DNA of 64,000 nucleotides. Source: Desmodus rotundus (taxonomy: Eukaryota; Chordata; Mammalia; Chiroptera; Phyllostomidae). The notes below the pieces were generated by a model that saw only the letters and a program-made list of their open reading frames with translations, searched no databases and was not told the origin of the DNA. The stretch covers positions 109,234,896-109,298,895 of the forward strand of contig NC_071392.1 in NCBI RefSeq assembly GCF_022682495.2. Reading direction: 5' to 3'. Of the stretch, positions 22,150 through 33,384 are shown in pieces (position 1 is the first letter of the stretch; each line of letters begins with the position of its first letter). Both the position numbers and the translations under genes were made by a program.

Positions 22150-22315
22150 CCTATGTGGCTTTCAGGAAACCATTGAACCAGTTTTCTCCACCTCATTCCC
22201 AACTGAGCTCCTACCTACCTACCTCACAGGGTTATTATGAAGGTTAAATAAGATAATCCACACAAATTGCTAAATATAATGCCAGGCACATGCTCAATGC
22301 TCAAAGAAGTTTAGT
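22150..22315 (+). mobile_element. MIR SINE
   Basis: 'cctcacagggttattatgaa' and 'ggttaaataagataatccac' then 'aatgccaggcacatgctcaa'. A short (CTAC)n expansion sits at 22212-22223. Confidence 0.8.
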
Positions 22316-22954
22316 TATTTTTATTTTTTATAAGCAAACAAATTAATCATGGGTCCACCATCCTAACATTCATGTTTTGATGTTAGTACTTCCCACATTT
22401 TTCCTAGGCATATTTTTACATAAACATTAAACTCATTTACACGATTTCATATGTTGCTTTGTTCTCCATCTGGTATTTGATAATAAGCACTTTTTATGTT
22501 ACTGTGCAGTGTTCCTGACCATTGTTATCATTTACTACAGACATTCTATTGGAACATTTTGGAATTTAAGAGCGTTTCATGCTTCTGGGTTCAGAATTTC
22601 TAGCAACTCTTTCTTAATCTATTGATTTGCCTATTAATAGTCCTCTCACTCCCCCTGAGAAATAAGAAATTTGGGCCTTTCCAAGAGCTACCAAGGACTC
22701 TCTGGCAGTAAGCAAATCAGATGCCATTTCATCAGTCAATTTAAATCTAATGTCAGGTTCTTTTAACAGCTAAATGCTTCTCCAGGAACCAGCCCATCCC
22801 CCGTGAAGCCTGTGTGGCACATTTCCAGAAGGTGAAATATGCTCTAACTGCTTTGCTTGCAATATAGCTTGGCTTCTGTCAAACTCCCTTTTTTCTTCCA
22901 TGCTAATAAGTGCCACGTGTGGGAAGGTAGAAACCAAAGGTCATATTCAGAGAT
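22316..22954. other. No gene seen; AT-rich unassigned sequence
   Basis: No confident repeat call; may contain decayed LINE sequence. Confidence 0.45.
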
Positions 22955-23040
22955 AGATAGATATAGATACAGGTATAGATAAAGGTATAGATATAGATAT
23001 ATACACACATATATATATATACTCACATATATATATTAAA
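22955..23040. repeat. Compound (GATA)n/(TA)n microsatellite
   Basis: Imperfect GATA/ATAG repeats merge into TATA and CACATA repeats. It yields a 60-codon Tyr/Leu frame on the minus strand that is only repeat translation. Confidence 0.95.
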
Positions 23041-23049
23041 AAAAATGCA

Positions 23050-23165
23050 TGAAACTTATCCATTCATTCATTCACTTATTCATTTGATGACTGTGGTGGA
23101 ATTTTTACTGTACCAAGAGCTAGAAATAGAGAAACATCTTGTTCTCCATGAAGAGGAGGAGGAGA
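23050..23165 (-). mobile_element. L2 LINE 3' terminus
   Basis: 'cattcattcattcacttatt' begins the complement of the L2 terminus, followed by a decayed 'gtaccaagagctagaaatag' block. Confidence 0.6.
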
Positions 23166-23298
23166 TGGGAACCAGTAACATTCCCAGGGATCACAGAATA
23201 AATGCCCAAATTCTCACCCTGTTTTCTAATACCCCACACAACCTGGTGTCTTCGGACTCCTCCCGCCCCGCCTCCCCAGCTTTAGCTCTTACCATGTG

Positions 23299-23788
23299 TG
23301 ACAGTTAGTTTTATGTGTCAACTGGACTGAGCTAAGGGACACCCAGAGAGCAAGTAAAACATCATTTCTGGGTGTGTCTGTGAGGGTGTCTAGAAGAGAC
23401 CAGCATTTGTATCCATAGACAATACAGAAGATCACCTTCGCCAGTGTGGGTGGGCATTAGCCAATCCATTGCAGGCTTAAACAGAGCCTGAAGTGGGAGG
23501 AAGGGGGAGTTGACTTTCTGCTTGAGCTGGGACACCCATCCTCTGCCCTCAAACATCAACCCTCCTGGTTCTCAGTCTTCCAGCCTCAGACCAGGACTTC
23601 CATCCTCAGCCCCCAGATTCTCAAGCCTTTGGACTCGGGCTGAATCACACCTCCAACTCTCCTGGTCCTCCGGCTTGCAGATGGCAGATCACGGGAATTT
23701 TTAGCCTCCCTAAGTAAATGAACCAATTCCTCTAACGAATCTATATGTCCCATTGGTTCTGTTTCTCTAGAGAACCCTAATTAATCCA
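23299..23788 (+). mobile_element. MLT2-type LTR (ERVL), near full length
   Basis: Starts 'tgacagttagttttatgtgt', continues 'caactggactgagctaaggg', 'ctgtgagggtgtctagaag', 'gtgggtgggcattagccaat', and ends 'ggttctgtttctctagagaa' then 'ccctaattaatcca'. No retroviral genes adjoin it, so it is a solitary LTR. An inverted relative lies at 27806-28196. Confidence 0.9.
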
Positions 23789-24033
23789 CCAAGCTTTTCT
23801 TAGTCTCTCCGGTCAAGGTGACTGGGAACTACAGAGAGAATGGAGCCAAGAAATGAAAAAACTTACATTGCTGCAGTGGCCAAAGAACTCTTTAGAGTAA
23901 GAATGTCATAGAAATAATTTGAACTTGTTTATATTATACACTACATATTCCTCTCATGCCATCACCTGTAGGGATTTCCAAAAGATAAAAGATCATCTCC
24001 ATTTGCATATTTGGCAAGAGCAAAAGATTTAGG

Positions 24034-24538
24034 TGTTATGGTAGATAGAATAATACCCCCCACCCCCTGCCAAATGTTTATGTCCTAATCCTCAGAACCT
24101 ATGAGTATGTTAAGATATAGCAAGAGGGGATTAAAGTTGCAGATGGAATTAAAGTTGCTAACCAGCTGGCCTTAAAACAAAGAGACTATGCTGAATTGTT
24201 CAGATGGACTCAATGTACTCACAAGAATCCTTAAATGGGGGAGAAAGAGGCAGAAGAGTCAGAATCGGAGAGATGACATCTTAAGAAAGATAGGACTTTG
24301 AAGATGGAAGGGAGCTGTGAGTCAAGGGGTAGGGGCAGCCTCTAAAAGCTGGAAAAGACACAGAAGTGGATTCCCCCCTAGAGCCTCCAGAAGGAGTGCT
24401 ACTCTGTCAACACCTTGCTTTCAGTCCCCTAAGGCCCATTTCAGACTCCTGAGTTTCAGAACTCTAAGATAATAAATCTGTGTTGTTTTCAGCAACCCAG
24501 TAGGCGGCAATTTGTTACAGCAACAATAGGAAACTAGC
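24034..24538 (+). mobile_element. MLT1-type LTR (ERVL-MaLR), near full length
   Basis: Starts 'tgttatggtagatagaataa' and ends 'caacaataggaaactagc'. Internal blocks 'ctttgaagatggaagggagc', 'gcctccagaaggagtgctac' and 'aagataataaatctgtgttg' (polyadenylation region) are in order. Solitary LTR. Confidence 0.92.
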
Positions 24539-25273
24539 AGAGATTTTGATACTTGGGAGTAGGAGGCTGCTATAGGGAATACTTAAAAATGTGTAAGTAT
24601 CTCTTACTAGATAAAATACAGAGTGCGAGCACACCAAGTGTGAAGGATGAGAGAGAGAATGAAGTACAGATCCCAGCCACAGTCAGAGCTGGTTTAGGAC
24701 AAGTCACACTCTTCCCTTGTAGTTGTCCTGGAAGAAGCTGACCAAGAGCTGAACTCTTCAAAATAGTCTGCATACTGAGTACAGAGAGGTCACATTCTCT
24801 GACTTCAAGCTTTGCTGCTCCATACAAAACAAAACAATTCTGACTCTGTTTACCCACTAAACATGACCTGGGAAGCATAGTGTAGCCTCAGCGGCAGTAA
24901 GGAAAGGATTAACCTCCTCTCTGGCTAATGTAAGTGTCCTTCCATCTCTCTATGAGGCAGAAATCAATGAAGGTTGTTTCCATCCAAGTAAAAATAGATC
25001 TTAATCACCTTTGTAAAGAAGGAGAAGATAAACAGCATTCTAAAAACGAACTCCCCTATTTAACAACTGTTAAGTGCTATTTCTTGAATGATAGCAAAGA
25101 TGACATCACATGCAGGTTATAGGGTGGGCATCATCAGCTGCTGACTAGGGTGCAACTGAAAGGGGGAGGGAAAGGAAATGAAGATTTATAAATGGATTCA
25201 AACAAGTTTGTGGAGGGAGCTCTCTAAATGAGCAAGGCAGCAACGCATCTCTAACATGGGGTGGGGGCTGATA
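24539..25273. other. No gene seen; unassigned sequence
   Basis: The frame at 24570-24878 (-, 102 codons) has no domain or splice context. Nothing else recognised. Confidence 0.45.
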
Positions 25274-25448
25274 TCTGAGAGCAGCGGTCCCCAACCACTT
25301 TGGTACCAGGTACTGGTGTTTCCTCAGGCGTGGGGCGGGAGCGGGGTAGGCAGGGACAGGAGGCAGAGTTCAGATGAGCTTCCCTTGCAGCCCGGTTCCT
25401 TAACAGACCCTGGACCGGAACTGGGGGCTGGGAACGCCTGTCTGAGAG
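25274..25448 (+). mobile_element. hAT non-autonomous element with intact 8-bp target duplication
   Basis: Element 25282-25440 (159 bp) starts 'cagcggtccccaacc' and ends 'ggctgggaacgcctg', imperfect inverted ends of the hAT type. It is flanked by identical 8-bp copies of 'tctgagag' (25274-25281 and 25441-25448). Inner ends 'ggtaccaggtactggtgttt' and 'ccctggaccggaactggg' match a common mammalian hAT family with most of the middle deleted. Confidence 0.9.
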
Positions 25449-25789
25449 GATATCCAGGTATCTCCACATTGCACTTGGTACCTCCATCACCGTGTCCTAG
25501 GCTGTATGGGTTCTGTTTCTGACCCATGTGGCCATATGAAATCCTAAAAATTATCAGCTCGCATGCCTTTCATTGGCCCCCACTTTCACACACACCCCAT
25601 GCTTTCCCCAAAACCTTTATACAATTTCCAACTCCCCCACACCACCACTGAAAAAATACCTGCTCAAGGGCCCTCAGTGGCCCCATTTTGTGTGGCAGAT
25701 TATATTATTGTTGGAATTATTTACTCCTTCATTACCCGAGACTATACATTTCCATCTCGTTGATACCAGACATTCTCCGGCAAGTGGTA
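25449..25789. other. No gene seen; unassigned sequence
   Basis: Nothing recognisable; short frames only. Confidence 0.45.
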
Positions 25790-26070
25790 AGTGAACAGAT
25801 GTGAGGTACGCTATGTCAATGAAGAAGTTAATTTGTCTTGCAAGTTTCACCTGATCTCTTGAATTCCCCTTCTGTCATGAGAATAGCGTATCTGAGATTG
25901 GAATGGCTCCTTCTTTGTGAGTCTCAAAATGAAAGTCACACCAGCCCAACTGCAACTGCTCAAACGTATCATAAGAGGGAAATAGTGTTTTGCTGTGTGA
26001 TAAGGTACTGATGTTTCAGGAGCTGTTTGTTACCACAGCCTTACCTATCAGGAGCTGACTATTGCACAGT
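25790..26070 (+). mobile_element. MLT1-type LTR 3' part
   Basis: Ends 'gagctgtttgttaccacagc' and 'aggagctgactattgcac'. 'gactcctt'-type middle is present as 'gaatggctccttctttgtga'. Confidence 0.7.
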
Positions 26071-26089
26071 CTATTTCAATGGCTTCTCA

Positions 26090-26210
26090 ACTTTTCTACT
26101 GCTCAGTCCCTGTAAGAAAATTTTCCAAAGTATGTCTTCTGAGCCATAGTTATTTTTTAAAAAGCTTAACAGATATGTGGTAAAAGTGAATTTGGGAAAC
26201 TCTGCACAGC
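26090..26210 (+). mobile_element. Possible hAT relic
   Basis: Begins 'tggcttctcaacttttctac' and ends 'tttgggaaactctgcacag', like inverted hAT ends. Weakly supported. Confidence 0.35.
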
Positions 26211-26259
26211 TGCCCTTGGAGGTTCGCAATGCCTAGCAGTGTATTACAGGCTCAGTGTA

Positions 26260-26480
26260 TGGCAGCGGTAACGGGCAGGAGCTCCGGGTCCATGCTGCCT
26301 GGATTTGAATCCTGGATCTCCTGCTGCTGACTATGTGAATGACTTTGAAAAGGCCACATCATCTATTGGAGCCTCAGTTTTCTCATTTAAAAAGTGAAGA
26401 TAATACGAGTAACTGCACAGGGTTATTGTGAAGATTAAATTAAATAATGCAAATGAGGTGCTAATGAACTGCTTTCTGGG
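26260..26480 (+). mobile_element. MIR SINE, nearly complete
   Basis: 'gctgcctggatttgaatcct', 'gctgctgactatgtgaatga', 'gagcctcagttttctcattt' and 'gggttattgtgaagattaaa' in MIR order. Confidence 0.92.
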
Positions 26481-27192
26481 CCACAGAATAACCTACTCTT
26501 CTTTTCCAAACACATATGAGTGGCATTAAAATATTCTAAAGTATTAAAAAATATATGTATAATCATGCTCAGACACAATATTTGAATCTCTTTGATCTAA
26601 GAATGGAGTAAAATTCCACAATTCTGAGTGGGGACTGAAGCTGACAGTTCACCAGGCACTGAGCTAGAATCAGGTATGAGAGTGAGGCATTCAATTCCCA
26701 CAGAAGAACGGGAACTGAACGTTTTCTACGTGAGCCAGGGAAAAGAGACAATATCCCAAGTGAGGTCAGAGGCCATGACTGTGCTTCCCCCTGCCCTGAA
26801 ATAGAAGTTAAAAATTGCCATCATTTATTCAAGAATTTCAGTCATATCTGAGCTGGGGCCCCAAGATGGAAGGATAAAGAATACATAAATATCCAGCAAC
26901 CAGGCACGTTTTCTCTGATGCAGGGGCTGAATTTGCTCAGGGAGTGAGAGCTCTGGCCTGTGAATTCAAGACCAGTTTCTGAGTCATGAACAGTTGAGGC
27001 CAGGCAGAGACAACCACAGCCCCATTGTGAATGAATGAAAAGCAGAGAAGGGGTTCACAATCAAGATGAACACGTAAACAAAAATTACAAATCAAATTTA
27101 AAAATCAACATCTTTATACAGATCCAATAAATGAAACAATGGGAGAATTAACATCTAAGGAAATAGAAATAAAAAAGCATTAAAAACACGTA
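26481..27192. other. No gene seen; AT-rich unassigned sequence
   Basis: The part from about 27040, and its continuation after the Ves SINE to about 27580, is A-rich and may be decayed L1 or HAL1. Not identified further. Confidence 0.4.
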
Positions 27193-27440
27193 GCCCTGGT
27201 CAGGTGGCTCAGTTGGTTGGAGCATCAACCTGTACACTGAAAGGTTATGGGTTTGGCCCCTGGTCAGGGCACACACCTAAACTGCAGAGTTTAGGACTAA
27301 GAGCTTGGGACTAAGTTGCCTAAGGGCATGTTCAGTCCCAAGCTGGAGCACATATGGGAGGTAAATGATCGATGTTTCTCTCTCACATCTCTCTCTCTCT
27401 TTCTCAAATCAATAAACATATCTTGGCCGAAGATTTTTTT
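27193..27440 (+). mobile_element. Ves SINE (bat tRNA-derived), copy 1
   Basis: Starts 'gccctggtcaggtggctcag' with an RNA polymerase III A-box ('tggctcagttgg') and a degenerate B-box ('gggtttggcccctggtc'). The middle (about 27289-27370) is unlike the commoner 'ggccaggtccccagtagg' block. The 3' half has 'gatgtttctctctcacatct', a CT-rich run and 'caataaacatatcttgg'. Flanked by near-identical 11-bp duplications: 'aaaaacacgta' (27182-27192) and 'aaaaacatgta' (27441-27451). Ves SINEs are known only from bats. Confidence 0.93.
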
Positions 27441-27805
27441 AAAAACATGTAAATTTTTTAAAGAAATATAAGCTGGAATAAAACCCATAAAACAAGAGCA
27501 TAAGATAAGAAACAAAACCAGGAAGTTACAAATCAATAAGTGTCAAAAAATGGAAAAAAATAGAAATGTTGGAAGCAAAAAATATAATCATTGAAATGCC
27601 TGATACATAGCTAACATTCAATATATATTATTTTAATAATAGTGGAGAAAAATCTTTTAACTCTGTTGAAGCAATAGTCTCAAAGTGAATTGAAAGAAGG
27701 AACTGCATGCAGCCAGTGGTCTGGGGCACACTCTCAGAGAATCACTGAGATATGGTCTATGTGGTATTACACTCTATTAACCATACTTTCTTCTCAACAC
27801 TTGCA

Positions 27806-28196
27806 TTCAGGCTTCAGCCAGAGAAGCAGAATTAAAAGGAGATATAGTTGAAATCTATTGTAAGAAAGTGGCTTACACAGTTGTGGGAGGTGGGTAGGCA
27901 AGTCTAAAATTTACAGGGCAGGCTATTGGAAAGAGAAGGCTAGAACCTTGGGGCACAGATTGGAGCTGCTGCCAACTAGCAAAATTCTTTTTCTTCAGGA
28001 AAGTCTCCCCTCTGCTCTTAGGGACTTTCACCTAATTCAATCTGTCCAATCCAAATGATCCAGGATAATCTCCCTTTAAGTCAACTGATTATGGAATTTA
28101 ATCACATCTACAAAGTACTTTTTCAGAGACACCTAGATTAGTGTTTGATTAAGTTAACTGAGGACTTTAGCCTAGCCAAGTTGGCACATCAAAAAG
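27806..28196 (-). mobile_element. MLT2-type LTR (ERVL)
   Basis: Complement of MLT2: 'ccagagaagcagaattaaaa', 'gtgggaggtgggtaggcaag', 'ccaatccaaatgatccagga' and 'cctagccaagttggcacatc'. Solitary LTR, inverted relative to 23299-23788. Confidence 0.88.
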
Positions 28197-28469
28197 ACAT
28201 CACAACACCATTTGTCTTCCATAGCACTCCACAATCCTGATTTCCCTTTTCTGCATCCCAACCCCCCAACATTTTCCTAGGAGCCATTCCCCTTCCATTT
28301 CCTGTGGTATATTTCACAGACTAGCCCCATCGTCATCTTCCCCTCTCTCCACACTATATCCATTCTATGATTTTTGTCATAATTTATCAATTTTACAACT
28401 TTGTATATGGCACTACTAATAAGTAGCTCTAGCTATGACTTCTCTTTTGAACTCCAGTTCTATATTTTC
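28197..28469. other. No gene seen; pyrimidine-rich unassigned sequence
   Basis: Runs of C and T, no repeat identified. Confidence 0.4.
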
Positions 28470-28615
28470 AACTTCTTACTAGATATCTGGGCCTCAGGTT
28501 TCCTATTCTGTAAAACAGGGTTGCTGCTAGGACCAAAAGATAATATGTGCGAAAGGTCCCACAGAAGCCTGGTACATAGTCAATGTTCAGTAAATGAATT
28601 ATTGTAATTATTTCC
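28470..28615 (+). mobile_element. MIR SINE, 3' half
   Basis: 'ctgggcctcaggtttcctat', 'ctgtaaaacagggttgctgc' and 'cctggtacatagtcaatgtt' match MIR. Confidence 0.8.
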
Positions 28616-29299
28616 GATCTTCCAAAAACAATAAAAAATATTAAACAAGTCCCAAAGGTCTGTACTTCTTATGAGCTAGCACTGCAAGATATGGCCATAC
28701 TTGAACAAGAAGTCTCACGGGCTGGGATCACTCCATGTGAGGTTTGGATGCCCCAGACATGTGGTTCACCCAGGAAGGCATCATGCAAAAAGCAGACTTA
28801 GACTGCTTGAGTCTGTTTTCCCCAGAAGAATAACTCTCATGTTGTAGTATTTCTCCTGTTTAACAACTTGGGCTAATTACTAAGGTACCAGTTTACTGGA
28901 CTTAAGCTGCAGACAAAACACAAATTGTAAACTTCCACACGGAGCAAATACAAATAATTTATGCAATTACACAAAACTTAAGTCAGGTTTAGAAGACACC
29001 TTGATGAAGAAAATGTACCCTGCTTCCTGTTCCAGACTCTAATGAGATTCTCATGAGACCATAAAGAAGGCAGATTAGATAACGAAAATAAAACATTTTA
29101 CATTATAACAGATTATCTTGTTCTCTTGAGAAGTCACTGTGGTCCAGGTTTTCCACATTTCCTACAGACTCTTGGTCTCCCAAGGACATGGGGTTCCTGA
29201 GTCCTACATCTGAGGCAGATTCCCAAGCTTCAATAGGCCTCTTTCTACTCATCAGAGATCTCAAGAACAGCACATAGCATCTGCCACTTTCTACCCTAT
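28616..29299. other. No gene seen; unassigned sequence
   Basis: No repeat or exon identified. Confidence 0.45.
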
Positions 29300-29840
29300 A
29301 TTAATCAGCTATTGCTACATCACATATTGCCCTAAAACTTTTCAGTTTAAAAACAACAATAAACATTTATTATTTCACATACTTTCTATGAGTGTGAAAG
29401 CAGCTTAGCTAGGTGGTTGTGGCTCAAAATGTCTCATGAGATTGCAGGCAAGATGTTGGCCAGGACTGCAGACTTGACTGGGGTGGGGGACCCACTCACT
29501 GACATAACAGCAAAGTTCATGCTGGCTTTGACTTGGCCAGATCCTTGCTTCATGAACCTCTCCATAGGCCTGGTGGAGTGTCCTCATAACATGACAGCTA
29601 GCTTCCCCCAGAGTGAGTGATTCTAGAGAGAGCAAGATGGTGGCTCTAATGTCTTCAAGACCTAACCTCAAAAGTCATACTTCATCACTTCTGAAATATC
29701 AATTTACTACTGGCCATGTCTACGTAACTTAAGAAAGAATTAAACGAGGAATCTATTCCCACAGGGGGATTACACAGTGAGTACTAACAGGCAAGACTCA
29801 TAAGGGGCTGGGCACCTTTTGAGCTGGCTGCCATAGCCCA
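29300..29840 (-). mobile_element. MLT1-type LTR (ERVL-MaLR), near full length
   Basis: Complement of MLT1: 'aatcagctattgctacatca', 'ataaacatttattatttcac', 'ggccaggactgcagacttga', 'gagagagcaagatggtggct' and 'attacacagtgagtact'. The frame on each strand here is relic translation. Confidence 0.9.
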
Positions 29841-30330
29841 TCCGCTGGCCCCCAATGATATATACTACTTATGCTACTTTCAGGCACCCTCCCACATGCA
29901 AAATGCATTCTCCTCTTCCAGACGCTCCTAAACAGTTTTAGGCCATTGCAATATCATCTAGAAATCCAAAACATCCTCATGAAAATGAGATCTAAGAGCA
30001 GGTGAAGCTCTTCAGGTCTGATTTGCAGTCCTTGCCGATATGAAGACCTATGTACCAAAGAGACAAAAACAGAAGTTAAACATGGGTCACTTGTCCATAA
30101 CAGTTCTGAAATCCAACAGGTCATACACTGCCAATTCCTTGGTTGAGATTCAAGGCCTGGGAAAAATTCCTCATAGACCTTGGCTTCACCCTTTGGGTTT
30201 TTGGTCATAAAATGTAGCCCGTGTTTGAAACTACATAACTTTCTTAGCCTGTGTCCTACCTGTAGAGGCTTAAGCATCCAAAGGCCTCGTTTCATTTTGT
30301 ACTACCTCTGTTTCTTTAGGTTCCAACCAG
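29841..30330 (-). mobile_element. Probable MaLR internal sequence next to the LTR
   Basis: Immediately after the minus-strand LTR come 'ctggcccccaatgatatata', 'ccctcccacatgcaaaatgc' and 'gaaatccaaaacatcctcat', like the internal end of MaLR elements. No intact gene; the 113-codon frame at 29954-30295 has no retroviral domain. Confidence 0.55.
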
Positions 30331-30569
30331 TAGTGTTTCTGTTGGTAGATCTCTATTAAAATTTTGCGGTTTTCCTGTAAAATTTGTTGGGATTCACACC
30401 ATTAGACAGAATGCACACTTAACAAATCTCTTTGAGATAAGCCTCTGTCTGTCTCAGGCATCTGCTGAGACTACTGGGAGACAAAACTCTTATGATTATT
30501 AATAGCCCTTTTTATTTACTAAATAGTTCTCTTAACCTAACCTCACCACTGGGGATCTGGAATTTTCCA

Positions 30570-30785
30570 CTCAGAATACAGTGGATAAACTGAGCCCCTA
30601 GAGTCAGACCCATGGATTCAAATCCCAGCTCTATTGTTTACGAGCTGTGAGGCTTTGGACAACTTACTTCACCCTCTCTACTAAGATGATAGGAGTTGGG
30701 CCAAATAGGAATAAAGCAGTTAACACACAAGCACAGAGCTTAGCATAGTGCTTGACACATCGTATGGATTCAATAAATGGGAGCT
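30570..30785 (+). mobile_element. MIR SINE, nearly complete
   Basis: 'ggattcaaatcccagctcta', 'gagctgtgaggctttggaca' and 'gtgcttgacacatcgtatgg' then 'attcaataaatgggagct'. Confidence 0.92.
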
Positions 30786-31254
30786 ATAGTTGTGCTTTTG
30801 TCGGCCTGGTCCCTAAGTCTCTGGTTCGGCTGGCTTAATTCAAACAATCAAGCCTTCTTGCAGTGCCACCTCACTGGGCTTTCTGACCCCGAAACCTCAC
30901 ACAAGCGGATGTTAGAAAACCCAGCCAGGACAGGTTATTTCACCTGCATGAAGCTCAACACCTGGCATGAATGCTTTCACCATGAACCATTCCCTCTCCA
31001 AATAGTTTTATTATCTTCTATGGCCCCTCAGCAACATTGAAGCTCTAAAGGCCTGTGGGACTTATGGACCTGGGGCCTCCAGTGCCCCTCCATCTGTCAG
31101 GCCAGCTGAGGACTGCCAAAACAACCCCAGATGCTCCACCCTAAGCAGCTATGGGGAGAATTGGCCTCTCTCTGCCCCAGCACCCAGCAGCTGGGCCATC
31201 TGCTCATGCTAGGGGACACAGCAGTTCATTTTGAGGGCAGCTTCCTCTGTTTTC
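30786..31254. other. No gene seen; unassigned sequence
   Basis: Short frames only, no repeats recognised. Confidence 0.45.
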
Positions 31255-31650
31255 CAGTTAATTCACTCATTCCACATGTAATTACCAAGAACCTACTAAG
31301 TGCCAGATCCTGAATGGGACACTAGGAGTGCAAGTTTTGCTCTAAAGAAACTCATAGTTTGGTAGAGGAGACATTTTTAAAAAGAAGAAATGATGAGCCA
31401 GTGTAGTTAGTACTAAATGGAAGGTAAGCATAGAGTCTTTGGGAGTGAGAGGAAGAAACAACTTGCCCAGCCTTGGGAGGTCAAGGAAAGAATGCTTCCT
31501 GGAGGAGGTGGTTCCTGAGATGAGAGATGAAGGTAAGGAAGAGTGATTAGGATAGAGAGGAGCATGAAGAGATGCTCCAGGTAGAAGGCACAGCATGAGC
31601 AAATGCATGGAGGTACAATGTACTAATCTGGAGCCATATACAAACCATTC
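31255..31650 (-). mobile_element. L2 LINE 3' end
   Basis: Complement of L2: 'accaagaacctactaagtgc', 'cagatcctgaatgggacact', 'ggtcaaggaaagaatgcttc', 'ggcacagcatgagcaaatgc'. Long copy of about 390 bp. Confidence 0.85.
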
Positions 31651-31799
31651 ATTGGACTTTCTGCCTGGTACGACTCCCACACACAGGCACACACACAGGC
31701 ACAGGAAACCATATTTCTAGGACATGCCATTTCCTTAGTCAGAGTTCACTGGGCTTGGGTCACTTGACACAAGATGGGCTGAAACTGTAAGATAATAAA

Positions 31800-32335
31800 C
31801 CCAAGAATTGTCACAGATCAGGTTCCCAGCAGCAAAATATGGTAATTTTCAAATGCGGTACTCCTCTCATCAAGAGATGAACCTGTGGTCTATCCCCTTG
31901 AACCTGGGAGGGTCTTTTTTACTAACTTAATGCATACATGGTGGCAGAGGTGGCTTCAAGATTCTGAGAAAAAGACCATGCATCTCCTATCAACCTCTTT
32001 TGGGATGCCAGCCTTTGGAGCCCTGGACTGTCATGTAAGAATTCTTCTACTCTGAGGTTGCTATACTAGAGAGACCACAGAGTGGTAGAGAGAAATGTCC
32101 TAAGAGCTCCAGCTATCCCAGCCCCCAGCCCAGGTGTTAGATATGCAAGTAAGGAAGATGACTTCAACTTCGACCAATGTCAGGCTGCAACCACATGAAA
32201 AAACCTGAGCATGAACTAACTAGTTGTGTCAAGCTAACCTTCAGAACCATGAGAGATACTAACAATAAATGATTGCTGTTGTTTTATGTCACTAAGGTGA
32301 AGGTGGTTTGGTATGGAACAATAGTTAAACAGAGC
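31800..32335 (+). mobile_element. MLT1-type LTR, divergent
   Basis: 'cagatcaggttcccagcagc', 'gagatgaacctgtggtctat', 'gatgccagcctttggagccc' and 'tgctgttgttttatgtcac' then 'ggaacaatagttaaac' follow an MLT1 subfamily. Confidence 0.75.
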
Positions 32336-32499
32336 ACAGAGAGAGCCCTTTTGTAGTGAGAGAGGATGAAGCTAACGTGTTGGAATAGATAAAGAGATGA
32401 AAATGCTGCTAGGATCCTTGGTCTAGTTGTCTGGGAACTGCTGTCTCTGCCCATCCTGAAATGATTCCTTGAGCCAATAAACTCTTCTTATTAGCTAAA

Positions 32500-33080
32500 T
32501 TAGTACATGTGAGATTTTTGTCACTTGCAACTGAATGAATAGAGATGTGAGATAAGCCAAAAGAGCTTGATTTGTTTAGAGCACATGTTGTGTGGGGAGG
32601 GAATACTGAGGGATGGAGAGGGGTGAGCTGGGGACAGGTCATTGAGGAACTGTAAGACAGCAAGAAGTTTCATTGTGTTTAATTTATATCCTACCTGTCT
32701 CCACAAATTATTTGGGGAGACTACCAAGGACTTTGGACTTTATTATAAAGACAAGGAGGGGCTGGAGAACAATTTTCATCCAAAGAATGACAGGCTGACA
32801 CATGCATTGTGGAAAGGTCAACCTGCCAGTTTGGATGATGTGTTGGAGGGAAGTTAACTGGGCAGGAGTTTATTGATGTGATGCAGGGAAGAAATGATGA
32901 GGAACTGAACCCAGGCGAAGCAACGGGGTGGGATGAGAAAGTATTAAGAGGTAAAATGGAAAGACCTAGAGTCCTTTTTGGGAAGGAGGATGAAAAAAAA
33001 AAATAAGATGATTTCCAAGTTTGAGTACCTGAAGAGATGATGGTGCCTTTGCCAAGATGCAAGAGGAGGGTCAAGTCAGG
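32500..33080 (-). mobile_element. L2 LINE-derived fragment
   Basis: 'gactttggactttattataa', 'gtgatgcagggaagaaatga' and 'gatttccaagtttgagtacc' match the minus-strand L2 portion upstream of the 3' end. A poly-A run sits at 32993-33003. Confidence 0.6.
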
Positions 33081-33129
33081 ACATAAGGATGATGACTTGA
33101 GCTTGTATATTCAGAACTTGAGGTGTTTG

Positions 33130-33384
33130 CAAGGAATTAAGGGGGAAAGAGCATTCATTAACTTACCCATTTAACATATTTATTGAACACATGTTTTATG
33201 TCAGGCTCTGGCAAAGCGTTAGTGAGCAAAATGGATATAGTGCTTGCCCTCATAAATTTCACAGTCTAGAAAAGCAGATAGAAATTAATTAAACATGTGA
33301 GTATAATATTACAAACTCTTGAAGGAAAAACATCAGAGCTATGATGGCACATTACAAGGAAATCTGATGAAGACTGGGGATATA
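33130..33384 (-). mobile_element. L2 LINE 3' end, first part (interrupted)
   Basis: 'tttattgaacacatgttt', 'atgtcaggctctggcaaagc', 'gtgcttgccctcataaattt' and 'cacagtctagaaaagcag' are the complement of the L2 tail. The copy is cut by an LTR and resumes at 33906. Confidence 0.88.

Noticed and set aside
22844..23026. 60-codon Tyr/Leu repeat protein on the minus strand
   Set aside because: Translation of a (GATA)n/(TA)n microsatellite.
27193..27270. Possible tRNA gene because of A- and B-box-like sequence
   Set aside because: No cloverleaf; followed by the Ves SINE body, tail and target duplication.
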